A stretch of 64,000 bases of DNA from Thermaerobacillus caldiproteolyticus (GCF_013761245.1 NZ_JACDUT010000005.1:186001-250000); one strand, 5' to 3'. Positions 8,517 through 17,704 are shown, counted from the first letter of the stretch. The notes: a model not told the origin generated them from the sequence alone. Made by a program: numbers and translations.

Positions 8517-8960
8517 GTCTTTGTTTTGAGCAGTTCGCACGTCTAACTCTTCAGCCATTTCCGTCTGTAATTCGCGGATCGTTACTGCTTGGTCATTTGT
8601 TTGTTCATCTCGATGACGAAGTACGTTTTTATCCATATAAGCATGAAACACTGCTTCACCAATAGCGACGAGCAAAGAAGAAAAGAAAGCTGCACTCCAT
8701 ACGGTTGTTAATTCACCGCGGTTGATTCCAATACCAACCCAAACAGCGATAAACACAAGTACAAAGTCAGCCACCGTAGCAGAGAAATTGCCGAATCTTG
8801 GCAACATGTATACATCCCCAAGCGTATAAGTTATGAGCGTCATCAACAAGCTAAAAAACAACAGTTCCGCTGATGATACTTGGAAAAATAGCGGCAATAT
8901 CGCCAAAAATATGGTGGCAAGTAACACATATTTAATAAGTAAAGCTATTAAGTGTCTCAT
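8502..8960 (-). CDS. YndM/DUF2512-family membrane protein
   Basis: The protein has 152 aa. Four hydrophobic segments (about residues 4-24, 31-50, 58-80 and 87-108) are followed by a hydrophilic, acidic tail, the layout of the DUF2512 family that includes B. subtilis YndM. Marker stretches are YTLGDVYMLPRFGN and GEAVFHAYMDKNVL. No biochemical role is known. It may be co-transcribed with the 42-aa gene just upstream. Confidence 0.75.
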   Translation of the reverse strand: MRHLIALLIKYVLLATIFLAILPLFFQVSSAELLFFSLLMTLITYTLGDVYMLPRFGNFSATVADFVLVFIAVWVGIGINRGELTTVWSAAFFSSLLVAIGEAVFHAYMDKNVLRHRDEQTNDQAVTIRELQTEMAEELDVRTAQNKDKHRG

Positions 8961-8986
8961 TGGAGATTCTGTCCTTTATAGAACGA

Positions 8987-9115
8987 TTATTCGGCAGGGC
9001 GATTTGGTCCTTCCAATTTTTTATCTCCATATCCCGGCTGTTGTTCCATATCTTTTTCTTGTTGGCGGTCTTTATATTGCTGTTCTCCGCTGCGATTTTG
9101 CTGAGTTTTTTTCAT
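8987..9115 (-). CDS. Small hydrophilic protein (42 aa)
   Basis: The ATG at 9115 has AGGATGG upstream. The product starts MKKTQQNRSGEQQYKDRQQ and ends KLEGPNRPAE. It is very rich in Gln, Lys and Glu and probably unstructured, as many small Bacillus stress or spore proteins are, but I do not recognise a named family. The yndM-like gene starts 26 bases downstream on the same strand. Confidence 0.55.
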   Translation of the reverse strand: MKKTQQNRSGEQQYKDRQQEKDMEQQPGYGDKKLEGPNRPAE

Positions 9116-9263
9116 ATCTTGTCCATCCTTTCTACATAATATATGTTCTATCATTAGTTTGTCTTTTTTTTATGAGGTTATAATCTCCATAAACTTCCTC
9201 TTTTTATTTTTTTGCATTGTTTCAAATTAATTAATGAAGGTTCATGACAAGGAGGCACGATGT

Positions 9264-9461
9264 ATGACGACTCAAGACAGTGTAAAAATCGCGGGAAGAC
9301 AGTATAAGCCATCTGACTATGAATGTTCTTCTTCTTTATCTTCAGCGCTCGCAACGACGCATGAACAAGTGAGTGACGTATATACAGAAGGAACAATTGA
9401 AGCAGTGGTGGATGATGTGAATGGAAAAGACATTCCGATTCCCGTAAAAGAGAACGAATAA
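9264..9461 (+). CDS. Small YozQ-like (DUF4025) protein
   Basis: The 65-aa product starts MTTQDSVKIAGRQYKPSDYE and includes LATTHEQVSDVYTEGTIE, the pattern I associate with the YozQ/DUF4025 group of Bacillus; this assignment is from memory. It is soluble and acidic. The start at 9264 is fixed by AAGGAGG at 9249-9255; an upstream in-frame ATG at 9234 lacks a ribosome site. A strong terminator follows. Confidence 0.65.
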   Translation: MTTQDSVKIAGRQYKPSDYECSSSLSSALATTHEQVSDVYTEGTIEAVVDDVNGKDIPIPVKENE

Positions 9462-9470
9462 ACATGAAAG

Positions 9471-9506
9471 CGTCAAGGCGTGAAGAAAAAGCCTTGACGT
9501 TGTTTT
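9471..9506 (+). terminator. Terminator after the YozQ-like gene
   Basis: cgtcaaggc (9471-9479) pairs with gccttgacg (9491-9499), followed by a T-rich stretch. Confidence 0.85.
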
Positions 9507-9561
9507 ATTTAACCGATTTATAATAGAGGTTGTACAATTCATCATCAGGGAGAGGAAAGAG

Positions 9562-10392
9562 ATGTGGCTGCTGGCTGCTGTATTGACCGCGGTTTGCTTT
9601 GGCATTAACAATACGCTGTTCAAGTGGAGTACCCGTCATTCGATGTCGAAGCAACATATTCAGCTCTATTTTTATCTTGTTGCCTTTATTATGATGGTTA
9701 GCTATGGGTGGATGAATGAAGTGCTTCATCCGAGTTTGGTTTCCGTATGTCTCGGCGCGCTTGTTGGGATTTGCAATGCAACTGGCAATCTTCAAATGTC
9801 GATCGCTTTTGAAAAAGGACCGGCTAGTTTAACGGCTCCATTAATTGCTGTCAATGCCATTTTTCCTGTCTTAGCGGCGGGAATCGTGTTTGACGAACAT
9901 ATTCCCCTTCTTCATTGGCTCGGGATTTTATGCATGCTATGTTCTGTAGCGGTCATTCAATATACACCGAATGAAAAGGGAAATCATGAATACATACCTT
10001 GGCTTGGACATATAGGAGTAGCGATCATTTCGTTTGGGGCTGTTGGGGTTTTGATGAAAGTATGCTCGACGCTTGGAATTGGTTCATTGGATGTGCTAAC
10101 CGCGATGTATGGAGGAGGGAGTCTTTACTTACTGCTGCGCTACGGCAAGGAAAAGGGACAAAAGCAGGAATTTCGTTTAGGAGCGACGATCGCTCTGTTC
10201 AGTGTCATTGGATTTAGCTGCTACTTTTATGCTCTGAATGAGGGAATCGCGACGATTGTTTTTCCCGTTGTCAGCCTCAATTGTTTAGTTGTGGTAATGA
10301 CAGGCTGTTATATTTTTAAAGAAAAATTAAAAGCCTATCAAATCGTGGGGATTGTGACAGCTTTATTTGGTTTAATTCTTACAAAGCTATAG
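9562..10392 (+). CDS. EamA/DMT-superfamily permease
   Basis: The 276-aa membrane protein has ten short hydrophobic segments in two homologous halves, the layout of the EamA (drug/metabolite transporter) family. The first half ends near GPASLTAPLIAVNAIFPVLAAG, and the second carries the matching TIVFPVVSLNCLVVVMTG. Such proteins export metabolites or amino acids; the substrate is not predictable. AGGGAGAGGAAAG precedes the ATG at 9562. Confidence 0.88.
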   Translation: MWLLAAVLTAVCFGINNTLFKWSTRHSMSKQHIQLYFYLVAFIMMVSYGWMNEVLHPSLVSVCLGALVGICNATGNLQMSIAFEKGPASLTAPLIAVNAIFPVLAAGIVFDEHIPLLHWLGILCMLCSVAVIQYTPNEKGNHEYIPWLGHIGVAIISFGAVGVLMKVCSTLGIGSLDVLTAMYGGGSLYLLLRYGKEKGQKQEFRLGATIALFSVIGFSCYFYALNEGIATIVFPVVSLNCLVVVMTGCYIFKEKLKAYQIVGIVTALFGLILTKL

Positions 10393-10482
10393 GAAAAAGG
10401 AAATAAAAACGGATCGTATTTTGCTCATGTCTCGATCATACTAATGACTGTTTATTTCAACAAAGTAAGGAGCTGATGATAA

Positions 10483-10890
10483 GTGAAATGGCAAAAAGCA
10501 CTGTTAACGTTACTAAAAGAAAGAAAAGACAGCTCAATCGCATTGGCAATTGATACATCTACCCGTCCGGCTCACCCGCTTCTTATTCAAAATATTGTTA
10601 AATTATTCGGAAAAGCGAGGCCAGATACGCTGTTAGTGCAGGCTGATTTCAAAATTCGTGACGTATCACCGATTGGAACAGCGGTGATTAAATATTTTAA
10701 GCATGGGAAATCGTCATATACGGAAGTATTAGAATGGGCAAAAGAGGAAAAAATTGATGCGCTCTTTTATATTACTGATGTGACGGGGTATTTTTACGAG
10801 GAACTTGAAGTTAATTATGAAGTGTTTTGGCTCGTTCCAGACGATTACTTGCCGCGTGTTCCATTCGGAAAACCGATTCAAGTGGCATAA
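10483..10890 (+). CDS. Stand-alone VWA-like domain of the DUF2201 type
   Basis: The 135-aa protein resembles the C-terminal von Willebrand A-like domain of DUF2201 metallopeptidase-like proteins: SSIALAIDTSTRP, then VQADFKIRDVSPIGT, then IDALFYITDVTGYFYEEL and EVFWLVPDD. In those proteins the domain follows a large N-terminal part and works with an AAA+ ATPase. Here the N-terminal part is absent, and the metal-binding DxSxS motif is altered to DTSTR. It starts GTG behind AAGGAGCTG and has its own terminator, so it looks like an expressed stand-alone gene rather than a broken one. A partner in trans is possible. Confidence 0.65.
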   Translation: MKWQKALLTLLKERKDSSIALAIDTSTRPAHPLLIQNIVKLFGKARPDTLLVQADFKIRDVSPIGTAVIKYFKHGKSSYTEVLEWAKEEKIDALFYITDVTGYFYEELEVNYEVFWLVPDDYLPRVPFGKPIQVA

Positions 10891-10896
10891 AAGAAC

Positions 10897-10938
10897 AGGA
10901 TGTTCTGAAACCGTGATGTTTCAGGACATCCTTTTTTT
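10897..10938 (+). terminator. Terminator after the VWA-like gene
   Basis: A 15-base arm at 10897-10911 pairs with 10918-10932 with one mismatch, followed by seven T. Confidence 0.9.
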
Positions 10939-10949
10939 AAAATGAAATT

Positions 10950-11070
10950 GGGATAGCTCCAGCGCCTAACCAGTTTGTTTCTTGAATTGATGCCGATGCA
11001 AAGCATCACTTGAAACATGATGCTTGATAGTTCGGGTCAAATCAGCCCCTGGGGGTGGCAAGCCGTTTTG
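10950..11070. repeat. Possible dispersed intergenic repeat
   Basis: The gene-free stretch has the segment agctccagcgccta and, about 90 bases later, gggtcaaatcagcccctg followed by gggtggcaag. I recall similar segments as repeated intergenic elements in Geobacillus-type genomes. There is only one copy in this window, so this is memory rather than a demonstrated repeat. Confidence 0.3.
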
Positions 11071-11118
11071 TGGGTGAAGAACATTTGCCTGTAGATGTAA
11101 AAAGGGCTTGTGCTTTTC

Positions 11119-12633
11119 TTACTCCGGAACATTTCCCGCCGATGGGTCAGGTTGGAAGGAAGAGCGGTAGCCTTGATAGTGTACTTCGGTGACCATTCCG
11201 CTTGCGGCGTGATGCAAGTCGTGACAATGGAACATCCAATTGCCCGGGTTATCCGCTTGGAACGCAACAACATACTCTTCACCCGGTTTGATATTCAATG
11301 TATCTTTTATAACTGGATAGCCAGTTAGCGGAGTTCCGTTTTTGCTTAATACTTGGAAAAAGTGACCGTGTAAATGCATAGGATGATCGTCTGTTTTCGA
11401 TGTATTAATCAGTTTTACTTTCACGAGATCTCCTTTTTTCACCTGAATGGGCTCTGTATTCGGGAATGTTTTCCCGTTAATCGTAAAGACGGTGTTGTTT
11501 CCAGCTGTAGCGGTGCCTAATTTCATTGTATATTCCAAATCATAGTGTTGCTTCAATGTAAATGGCCCCGTCTCATGCTTTCCGTATGCGGTCACATCAA
11601 AAATGGGTAGCGGTTTATCAGAATTAGGGTGGTCGTTTTGAGTCGCTTTGCCTTCATATTCAATCCGCACTTTCATCCCATCGGTTCCCGCCGTTGTTCC
11701 ATGGCATTCTAAGTACCATGTTCCCGGATGATTAGCCGTAAATTCAATGTCGTATCTTTCGCCTGGGGCAATCGCTAACAGTTCGTCTTTGATGAGTTTT
11801 GGATCTTTTATTGGTTGTCCGTCGATAGCGGTGACTTGGAACTGGTGACCGTGCAAATGAAGCTTGTGAGTCATATAGCCTGCATTAATGAGGCGAAGTT
11901 TGACTCGTTCCCCTTGTTTCACTTTTAACGGTTCAACGAGATCCCCACTTTTCCCATTAATCGTGAAAATATCGTACATACTCATATCGTGTCCATTCAT
12001 GTTGCTTGTGCTGTACGCCATTTCATGCCCGCTATGTCCGCCTGTCGTTTCCGTCATTGGATGACTCATCCATTCGTCGATAATGAGCGTATAATCGCGG
12101 TCAATGTCCTCTTTTTCTTTCGGTTCAACGATAAGGGCGCCATACAGTCCTTTATCCACTTGGTTGACGCTGTTTTGATGAGAATGATACCAATATGTGC
12201 CCGGAACAGTTGCGTCGAATTCATACGTAAAGGTTTTTCCTGGCTGTACGGCGTTCATCGTTACCCCCGGAATGCCGTCCATATTGTTTGGAACAGGGTA
12301 GCCGTGCCAATGAATGGTCACTGGTTCTTTTAGTTCGTTTTTTAGATGGATTTTTACATGTTCTCCTTGTTTTACACGAATTTCGGTTCCTGGAACGGAG
12401 CCGTTATACGTGTATACAGGAAGTGTAACGTTACGATTGAGTTGATGAGTCGCTTCTTTTGCGACAATCGTAAATTCATTACCGGTTTGTCGGGCTGTTG
12501 TTTTTGTCTCGTTATGTTGGGAATGTTGTCCGTTATTGGTTGTCATATTGTGATTGCTGTGCGAGTTCTCATTGTGAGAGCAAGAAGCTAACAAGAAAAT
12601 AAACAAAGCCGTTGCCACCGTCTTTTTGTTCAT
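11119..12633 (-). CDS. Multicopper oxidase lipoprotein (laccase/CueO type)
   Basis: This enzyme oxidises substrates with reduction of O2 to water; CueO-type members oxidise toxic Cu(I) outside the membrane. The 504-aa product starts with a lipoprotein signal ending LLASC, so it should be anchored outside the cell, followed by a His/Asn-rich stretch. Three cupredoxin domains carry all four copper-binding motifs: HWHGYP, WYHSH, HPMHLHG and HCHDLHHAASGM (the last holds the type-1 Cys and an axial Met). An extra LHLHGHQF lies mid-protein. It is divergent from a two-component system 117 bases away, which may control it. Confidence 0.93.
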   Translation of the reverse strand: MNKKTVATALFIFLLASCSHNENSHSNHNMTTNNGQHSQHNETKTTARQTGNEFTIVAKEATHQLNRNVTLPVYTYNGSVPGTEIRVKQGEHVKIHLKNELKEPVTIHWHGYPVPNNMDGIPGVTMNAVQPGKTFTYEFDATVPGTYWYHSHQNSVNQVDKGLYGALIVEPKEKEDIDRDYTLIIDEWMSHPMTETTGGHSGHEMAYSTSNMNGHDMSMYDIFTINGKSGDLVEPLKVKQGERVKLRLINAGYMTHKLHLHGHQFQVTAIDGQPIKDPKLIKDELLAIAPGERYDIEFTANHPGTWYLECHGTTAGTDGMKVRIEYEGKATQNDHPNSDKPLPIFDVTAYGKHETGPFTLKQHYDLEYTMKLGTATAGNNTVFTINGKTFPNTEPIQVKKGDLVKVKLINTSKTDDHPMHLHGHFFQVLSKNGTPLTGYPVIKDTLNIKPGEEYVVAFQADNPGNWMFHCHDLHHAASGMVTEVHYQGYRSSFQPDPSAGNVPE

Positions 12634-12750
12634 TCGTCATTACCTCCTTCATTTTTTAGAATAGAGAAAAAATGTGCAGAAATTATCGAGGACATGCACA
12701 AAAATTTGATACATTGGTGATAGGATAAGGACGAAAGGAACGAAGCGGTA

Positions 12751-14130
12751 ATGAAAAACATTTCTTTTAAAATCGGTTTGTTATTTCTTGTATTTATTGT
12801 ACTGATTGAAACAGTGTTGTTTTTTACCTTATATGTTCATGTAGTGGAATCTCGCGTGAAAGAAGAGTTAAATGCTTTACAGGCAAGAGGAAATAGCCAT
12901 CGCGCTGTGTTGGAAAAACATTATGGTCAATCGACGATTGATCACGTGGCGCTCATGGAATCGGAAGCAGATACAGATGTCGCCATCACCGATAAAAAGA
13001 AACACATTCTTGCTTATTCTAATCGGTTACAGCCGGAGATGAAGCGAATCATTCGACATTCTTCCGCTCAGGTTCCACGCGAGGGGAAAATCATTGAATC
13101 GCACTGGAAAACAGAAAAATATATTGCCGCTATCAGTCCGATTCGTTTACACCATCACACTGTTGGCTATGTGTATATGTTTCAACCAACAGAGTCGATT
13201 AAAGAAATGATTTGGCGGATCAATCATTTGTTTATGTTGGTCGGAGCGTTATCGCTTCTGGCAACGATTTTCACTATTTTTCTATTGTCCCGGATTGTTG
13301 CTTCTCCACTTATCCATATGAAAGAAGCAACAGAGCGCCTGAGTAGAGGGGATTTTTCCGTTCACCTACATGTAAAAAGTAATGATGAACTAGGAGCGCT
13401 TGCAAAAGCGATTCAATTGCTATCCAGAGATTTAGCGCATTTGAAAAAAACACGCAGTGAATTTTTAGCGAGCATTTCGCATGAATTGCGCACTCCGTTA
13501 ACGTATGTAAAAGGGTATGCAGATATTGTAAGACGAAAAGAATTGAGCGAAGAAGAAAGGATAAAATATGCAACGATTATTTATGAGGAGGCCAATCATG
13601 TGGCTGCTCTTGTCAAAGAATTGTTTGATTTAGCTCAACTTGAACAACATTCATTTTCGATTCAAAAGGAAGCGGTGAAACTATATCCATTTATTCAACG
13701 TGTTGCGGATAAAATGGCACTAGCGTTTCAAGAAAAAGGAATTCACTTCGAGTATCGTTGTCCGTCTTCTTTGTCGCTTCAAATTGATCCCAATCGTTTT
13801 GAACAAGTGCTTGTCAATGTATTAGATAATGCGTTGAAGTATTCGAAGCGAGGGGGGCACGTTCGTTTAGATGTTGAAGAAAAATCGAAGCACGTGCTCA
13901 TCACTGTTGCCGATGAAGGAATCGGCATTCCCGAGGAAGATGTGCCGTTTGTGTTTGAACGGTTTTACCGTGTTGATAAGTCGCGGGCCCGTTCCAGTGG
14001 TGGAAGTGGATTAGGATTATCGATTGTAAAAGAAATTGTAGAAGCTCATGGGGGCACCGTTAAACTGGAAAGCAAAGTAAACAAAGGAACAATGATCACG
14101 ATTGAATTAGAAAGGGATATCGAGCAATGA
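12751..14130 (+). CDS. Sensor histidine kinase
   Basis: The 459-aa protein has an N-terminal membrane segment (about residues 7-30), an extracellular sensor of about 130 residues, a second segment (about 158-182), HAMP, then HisKA with the phospho-acceptor His244 in SISHELRTPL. The HATPase domain has the N box NVLDNALKYS and the G boxes DEGIGIPEED and GGSGLGLSIV. The response regulator overlaps its stop by 4 bases. The sensor contains several His residues (for example LHHHT), and the gene is divergent from the multicopper oxidase, so copper or envelope stress is a plausible but unproven signal. Confidence 0.92.
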   Translation: MKNISFKIGLLFLVFIVLIETVLFFTLYVHVVESRVKEELNALQARGNSHRAVLEKHYGQSTIDHVALMESEADTDVAITDKKKHILAYSNRLQPEMKRIIRHSSAQVPREGKIIESHWKTEKYIAAISPIRLHHHTVGYVYMFQPTESIKEMIWRINHLFMLVGALSLLATIFTIFLLSRIVASPLIHMKEATERLSRGDFSVHLHVKSNDELGALAKAIQLLSRDLAHLKKTRSEFLASISHELRTPLTYVKGYADIVRRKELSEEERIKYATIIYEEANHVAALVKELFDLAQLEQHSFSIQKEAVKLYPFIQRVADKMALAFQEKGIHFEYRCPSSLSLQIDPNRFEQVLVNVLDNALKYSKRGGHVRLDVEEKSKHVLITVADEGIGIPEEDVPFVFERFYRVDKSRARSSGGSGLGLSIVKEIVEAHGGTVKLESKVNKGTMITIELERDIEQ

Positions 14131-14801
14131 CAAGAATTGTGTTGGTCGATGATGAACAGAGAATGCTTGATTTGCTGGAACTATATTTAGCGCCAAAAGG
14201 GTATGAATGTATTAAATGTCGGTCAGGCGAGGAGGCGATGGACTATGTTCGCCATAATGTATGTGATTTAATTTTACTTGATGTCATGATGCCTTACATG
14301 GATGGCTGGGAAACGTGCCGAAATATTCGGCAGTTTTCCGATGTGCCCATTATCATGGTCACTGCAAGAGATCATAAACTGGATGTTGTAAAAGGGCTGA
14401 AAATCGGGGCTGACGATTATATTACAAAGCCGTTTGATGAAGACGAATTAGTGGCGCGAATGGAAGCTGTATTGCGCCGCACGAGAAAGAATTCCCAACT
14501 TGAAGATAGTGGTCTTGTGTGGAATGAACTGACACATGAAGTGACATATAACGGAAAAAAGATTCCGGTAACTCCAAAAGAGTTTGGATTGCTAGGGTTA
14601 TTTTTACGGAACCCAAACCGCGTGTTTAGCCGGGAACAACTCATTGTTTCCCTTTGGGGATATGATGCTGAAACGGAGGGAAGAACGGTTGATTCCCATA
14701 TTCGTAATTTGCGTGAAAAAATGCGTAAAGCAGGATTTCCCATTGATGAACGATTAGAGACAGTTTGGGGAATTGGTTATAAGTGGGTTACATCATATTG
14801 A
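14127..14801 (+). CDS. OmpR-family response regulator
   Basis: The 224-aa protein has a receiver domain with the acidic pair VDDE, phospho-acceptor Asp in LILLDVMMPYMDG, and the signalling Lys in ITKPFDEDEL. It is followed by a winged-helix DNA-binding domain (TPKEFGLLGLFLRNP, then RTVDSHIRNLREKM and VWGIGYKW). It is coupled to the kinase gene through an ATGA overlap and should be its partner. Targets may include the divergent multicopper oxidase. Confidence 0.93.
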   Translation: MTRIVLVDDEQRMLDLLELYLAPKGYECIKCRSGEEAMDYVRHNVCDLILLDVMMPYMDGWETCRNIRQFSDVPIIMVTARDHKLDVVKGLKIGADDYITKPFDEDELVARMEAVLRRTRKNSQLEDSGLVWNELTHEVTYNGKKIPVTPKEFGLLGLFLRNPNRVFSREQLIVSLWGYDAETEGRTVDSHIRNLREKMRKAGFPIDERLETVWGIGYKWVTSY

Positions 14802-15100
14802 GCTGTTTCTATTTCACTATGTTTAGAAGGAAAGGAGTTTTTAACGAAGGAAGTTGCCCAAGCTCGACGAATCATTCCACCCCTGAATACGGACTTCCTA
14901 TACGCTAACGTACTGCGCAGGTTTAGCTTTTCGGCCAGTATAGGAGCATGTGTTGGTTGAGAATGTTACATGGCAGGCGCTTCCCTCTTCTATCTCCAGT
15001 TTTCAAAGAGAGATTTGTGCAAAGAAACTACATGTTCATTAACTGCTACGAAAAAAGGGGATTTGCACCTTGATCATTTCGACATCGTGCATTTAAATAA
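14802..15100. other. Gene-free stretch
   Basis: No convincing gene, ribosome site or transposon piece could be recognised between the response regulator and the next terminator. Stop codons are frequent in all frames. Confidence 0.5.
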
Positions 15101-15141
15101 AAAATACCAGCTCACTCAATGAGCTGGTATTTTTTTTATGT
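15101..15141 (+). terminator. Strong intrinsic terminator
   Basis: A perfect 14-bp stem (15101-15114 with 15120-15133) with loop ctcaa is followed by further T. It isolates the ammonium transporter gene from upstream transcription. Confidence 0.9.
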
Positions 15142-15217
15142 TTGTTAGAAAATATGACAAACATTTTTTGTTGGAAATCGGTTTCAATAAAAATTACCGT
15201 TGAAAACGAGTGTTTTA

Positions 15218-15234
15218 TGTAATATATTATAACA
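15218..15234. promoter_or_regulatory. TnrA/GlnR-type operator upstream of the ammonium transporter
   Basis: The 17-base site at 15218-15234 fits the published TnrA/GlnR consensus TGTNANAWWWTNTNACA at every defined position. Its distance of about 45 bases from the transporter start fits control of the gene by nitrogen status, as known for nrgA in B. subtilis. Activation or repression cannot be told without the transcription start. Confidence 0.8.
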
Positions 15235-15277
15235 TAAATATGTGATAATAAATAACAAACGAGAAGGGGAGATGAAT

Positions 15278-16582
15278 ATGGATCCGAAATCGTTAGCAGC
15301 AGGGCTTGATTCATTATGGGTGATGGTGAGTGCGATATTAGTTATCGGGATGCAAGTAGGATTCGCGTTGCTCGAGGCGGGGTCAACACGAATGAAAAAC
15401 TCTGGCCATGTAGCGGGAAAACAAATTTTAAGCTTTGCGATTGCTTCCCTTGCATTTTGGGCGTTTGGCTTCGCCATTACGTTCGGAGCGGGCAATAGTT
15501 TCATCGGTACGGAAGGATGGTTTTTAAAAGAAGGAAAAGAAACATTTGATTCTCTTTCATGGGCAAATGTGCCGTTATCGTTCAAATTTTTGTTCCAGCT
15601 CGGATTTGCCGGAGTATCACTGGCAATCGCGTGGGGAGGATTTGCTGAACGGGCAAAACTATCCGCATACTTTGTTTTTGGAGCGATTTTTACGATTGCT
15701 ATTTATCCAGTTATCGGTCACTGGGTATGGGGCGGCGGCTGGCTCGGCAATCTAGGGATGCAGGATTTTGCTGGTTCAACCGTTGTTCATTTGCAAGGCG
15801 CGATTGCTGCTCTAATCGCCACCGTACTGCTTGGACCGCGCATTGGGAAATTTAATAAAGATAAAACGCCAAATGTGATTCCGGGGCATAATCAAGTATA
15901 TACGGTCATTGGTGGCTTGATTTTATGGATCGGTTGGTTTGGATTTAACGCGGGAAGCACAATGGCGGTAGGAGATGGTTTTTTCGGATATGTTGCGTTA
16001 ACGACAAACTTGGCCGCGGCAGCTGGCGCGATTGCCGCAATTGTCACTGCAAAAATTCTTGTCGGGAAAGCAGACATTCCAGCGATGGTTAACGGTGTGC
16101 TAGCAGCATTAGTCGCGATTACCGCAGCGTGTGCTTTTGTTGAACCATGGGCAGCAGTCGTCATTGGAGCGGTAGCGGGTTCATTTACATTTTGGACGTC
16201 GATTTATTTTGAACGAAAAGGGATTGATGATCCGATTTACGCATTTTCTGTACATGGAATTGCCGGAATCATTGGTACGATTTCAACTGGATTTTTCGCA
16301 TCTCCTCGTTTAGTGGAAATAACGGGAGTTGGGAAAGCAGGGCTTGTTTATGGTGGAGGATTTCATCAATTAATTATACAAACAATTGGGGTGTTAGGCG
16401 CAGCTGTTTATGTTGCGATCGCATCATTCATTGTATTATTTGTATTAAAGAAAACGGTTGGATTGCGCGTCACAGCCGAACAAGAAATTTCCGGTTTAGA
16501 TATTAGTGAACATGGTTCGTACGGTTATCCGGAGCAGTTGGATCCTGCGTTTATAAATCATTCAAAGACAATGGTGCAATAA
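15278..16582 (+). CDS. amt: Ammonium transporter (Amt family)
   Basis: The 434-aa channel has 11 membrane segments that conduct NH3/NH4+. Marker stretches are GFALLEAGSTRMKN, FAGSTVVHLQGAIAAL, the conserved GWFGFNAGST and the twin-His region (VHLQG and SVHGIAGIIGT). The start at 15278 was preferred because AGGGGAG ends 6 bases upstream; the ATG at 15272 is too close. No glnK/PII gene follows; instead a GlnD-like nucleotidyltransferase gene lies behind the terminator. A TnrA/GlnR-type site lies upstream. Confidence 0.95.
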   Translation: MDPKSLAAGLDSLWVMVSAILVIGMQVGFALLEAGSTRMKNSGHVAGKQILSFAIASLAFWAFGFAITFGAGNSFIGTEGWFLKEGKETFDSLSWANVPLSFKFLFQLGFAGVSLAIAWGGFAERAKLSAYFVFGAIFTIAIYPVIGHWVWGGGWLGNLGMQDFAGSTVVHLQGAIAALIATVLLGPRIGKFNKDKTPNVIPGHNQVYTVIGGLILWIGWFGFNAGSTMAVGDGFFGYVALTTNLAAAAGAIAAIVTAKILVGKADIPAMVNGVLAALVAITAACAFVEPWAAVVIGAVAGSFTFWTSIYFERKGIDDPIYAFSVHGIAGIIGTISTGFFASPRLVEITGVGKAGLVYGGGFHQLIIQTIGVLGAAVYVAIASFIVLFVLKKTVGLRVTAEQEISGLDISEHGSYGYPEQLDPAFINHSKTMVQ

Positions 16583-16601
16583 TTAATCATTGCGGAGAGA
16601 G

Positions 16602-16631
16602 CCGGATTGAATTCATTCAATCCGGTTTTTT
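16602..16631 (+). terminator. Terminator between amt and the nucleotidyltransferase gene
   Basis: ccggattgaa (16602-16611) pairs perfectly with ttcaatccgg (16616-16625) around ttca, followed by six T. It may be leaky, since the next gene begins 20 bases on. Confidence 0.88.
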
Positions 16632-16651
16632 CAAAAAAGGAAGAGATGAGC

Positions 16652-17704
16652 ATGGAACAGTTATACGAGCTTATTCAACAAATTGACCGGGCAAAAACGG
16701 TTAGTGAACTAAGCGCATATCACCGTGAGCTTGCTTATCGGTTGCGAAATTTTATTGAACGAGACACAATTTATTCACTTTCCCATACCCTGACCGATGT
16801 GCATGATGCCCTCATGAAAAAAGCGCTTGTTTTTGCGGAAGAAGAAACTATTCATGCTGCGGTCGGTACCCCGCCTAAGAAATGGTGCTGGTATGTAATG
16901 GGGAGTATGGGGAGGGGGGAGCCGACATTATGGACGGATCAAGATAATGGCATTCTGTTTGACTGCGCCCCTGAACATGAAGCGTCTTGTTACGAGTTTA
17001 TTCGTTATTTTGCAACAGTCGGAACGAACTATTTGCATGAGATTGGGTATCCGTATTGTTCCGGATATGTTATGGCGACGAATCACCGTTGGAGCAAATC
17101 GCTTCGAGATTGGGAGAGACAAATTGAAACGTATATTAACCATCATTTTCCAGACGATATCCGCTTTCTTTTCATTGCGATGGACATGCGCCCGATTTAT
17201 GGATGCAACGAATTAATTGTGAGCAGTAAGCAAAATCTCATTGAATGGATTGGCAACGAGCCGCTTTTATTAAAACGAATGGGAGAACATGTCATTTTTC
17301 CGCACGTTCCTCTTGGTTGGCTTGGCAACATTCAAATCGAGCGATGGGGAGCGTATAGCGGCTCCATTCATCTAAAGCATAGCGGATATGTACAACTTGT
17401 GAATTCATTAAAGTTTTTATCATGTCTAGGAAACATTCCGGCCATGACGACGTTGGAGCGATTACAGGATATTGATGCTCGAGTGCTTTTGCCGTCACCG
17501 CTAGCGAAAAAGGCGGAAGAAGCGTTTTTGACAAGCCTGTATTTTCGATTGAAATATTCGATGGAACTAGGAAATGAGCGCGACTATGTCCCGTTGCGTG
17601 TACTTGACCGAAAGGAACGACTTCAACTAAAACGGGCGATGAAAACAGCAAAACAATTGCAGCGGTTTGTCATTCGACGGGCAGGTGAGTTGCAGGATGA
17701 ATGA
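16652..17704 (+). CDS. DUF294 (GlnD-like) putative nucleotidyltransferase
   Basis: The 350-aa protein has the signature of the DUF294 nucleotidyltransferase and its substrate-binding partner domain. MGSMGRGEPTLWTDQDNGILF carries the GSxxRxE and D-x-D pattern of nucleotidyltransferase catalytic centres. A helical C-terminal domain follows. GlnD enzymes uridylylate PII proteins; the distant similarity and the position behind amt suggest a role in nitrogen signalling, but the target is unknown. The ATG at 16652 is preferred because AAGGAAGAG sits at the right distance; an in-frame ATG at 16646 is too close. Confidence 0.75.
   Translation: MEQLYELIQQIDRAKTVSELSAYHRELAYRLRNFIERDTIYSLSHTLTDVHDALMKKALVFAEEETIHAAVGTPPKKWCWYVMGSMGRGEPTLWTDQDNGILFDCAPEHEASCYEFIRYFATVGTNYLHEIGYPYCSGYVMATNHRWSKSLRDWERQIETYINHHFPDDIRFLFIAMDMRPIYGCNELIVSSKQNLIEWIGNEPLLLKRMGEHVIFPHVPLGWLGNIQIERWGAYSGSIHLKHSGYVQLVNSLKFLSCLGNIPAMTTLERLQDIDARVLLPSPLAKKAEEAFLTSLYFRLKYSMELGNERDYVPLRVLDRKERLQLKRAMKTAKQLQRFVIRRAGELQDE

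Noticed and set aside
14802..15100. Small gene between the response regulator and the terminator
   Set aside because: There is an AAGGAG-like patch at 14830-14836, but the frame after it closes quickly and is not protein-like.
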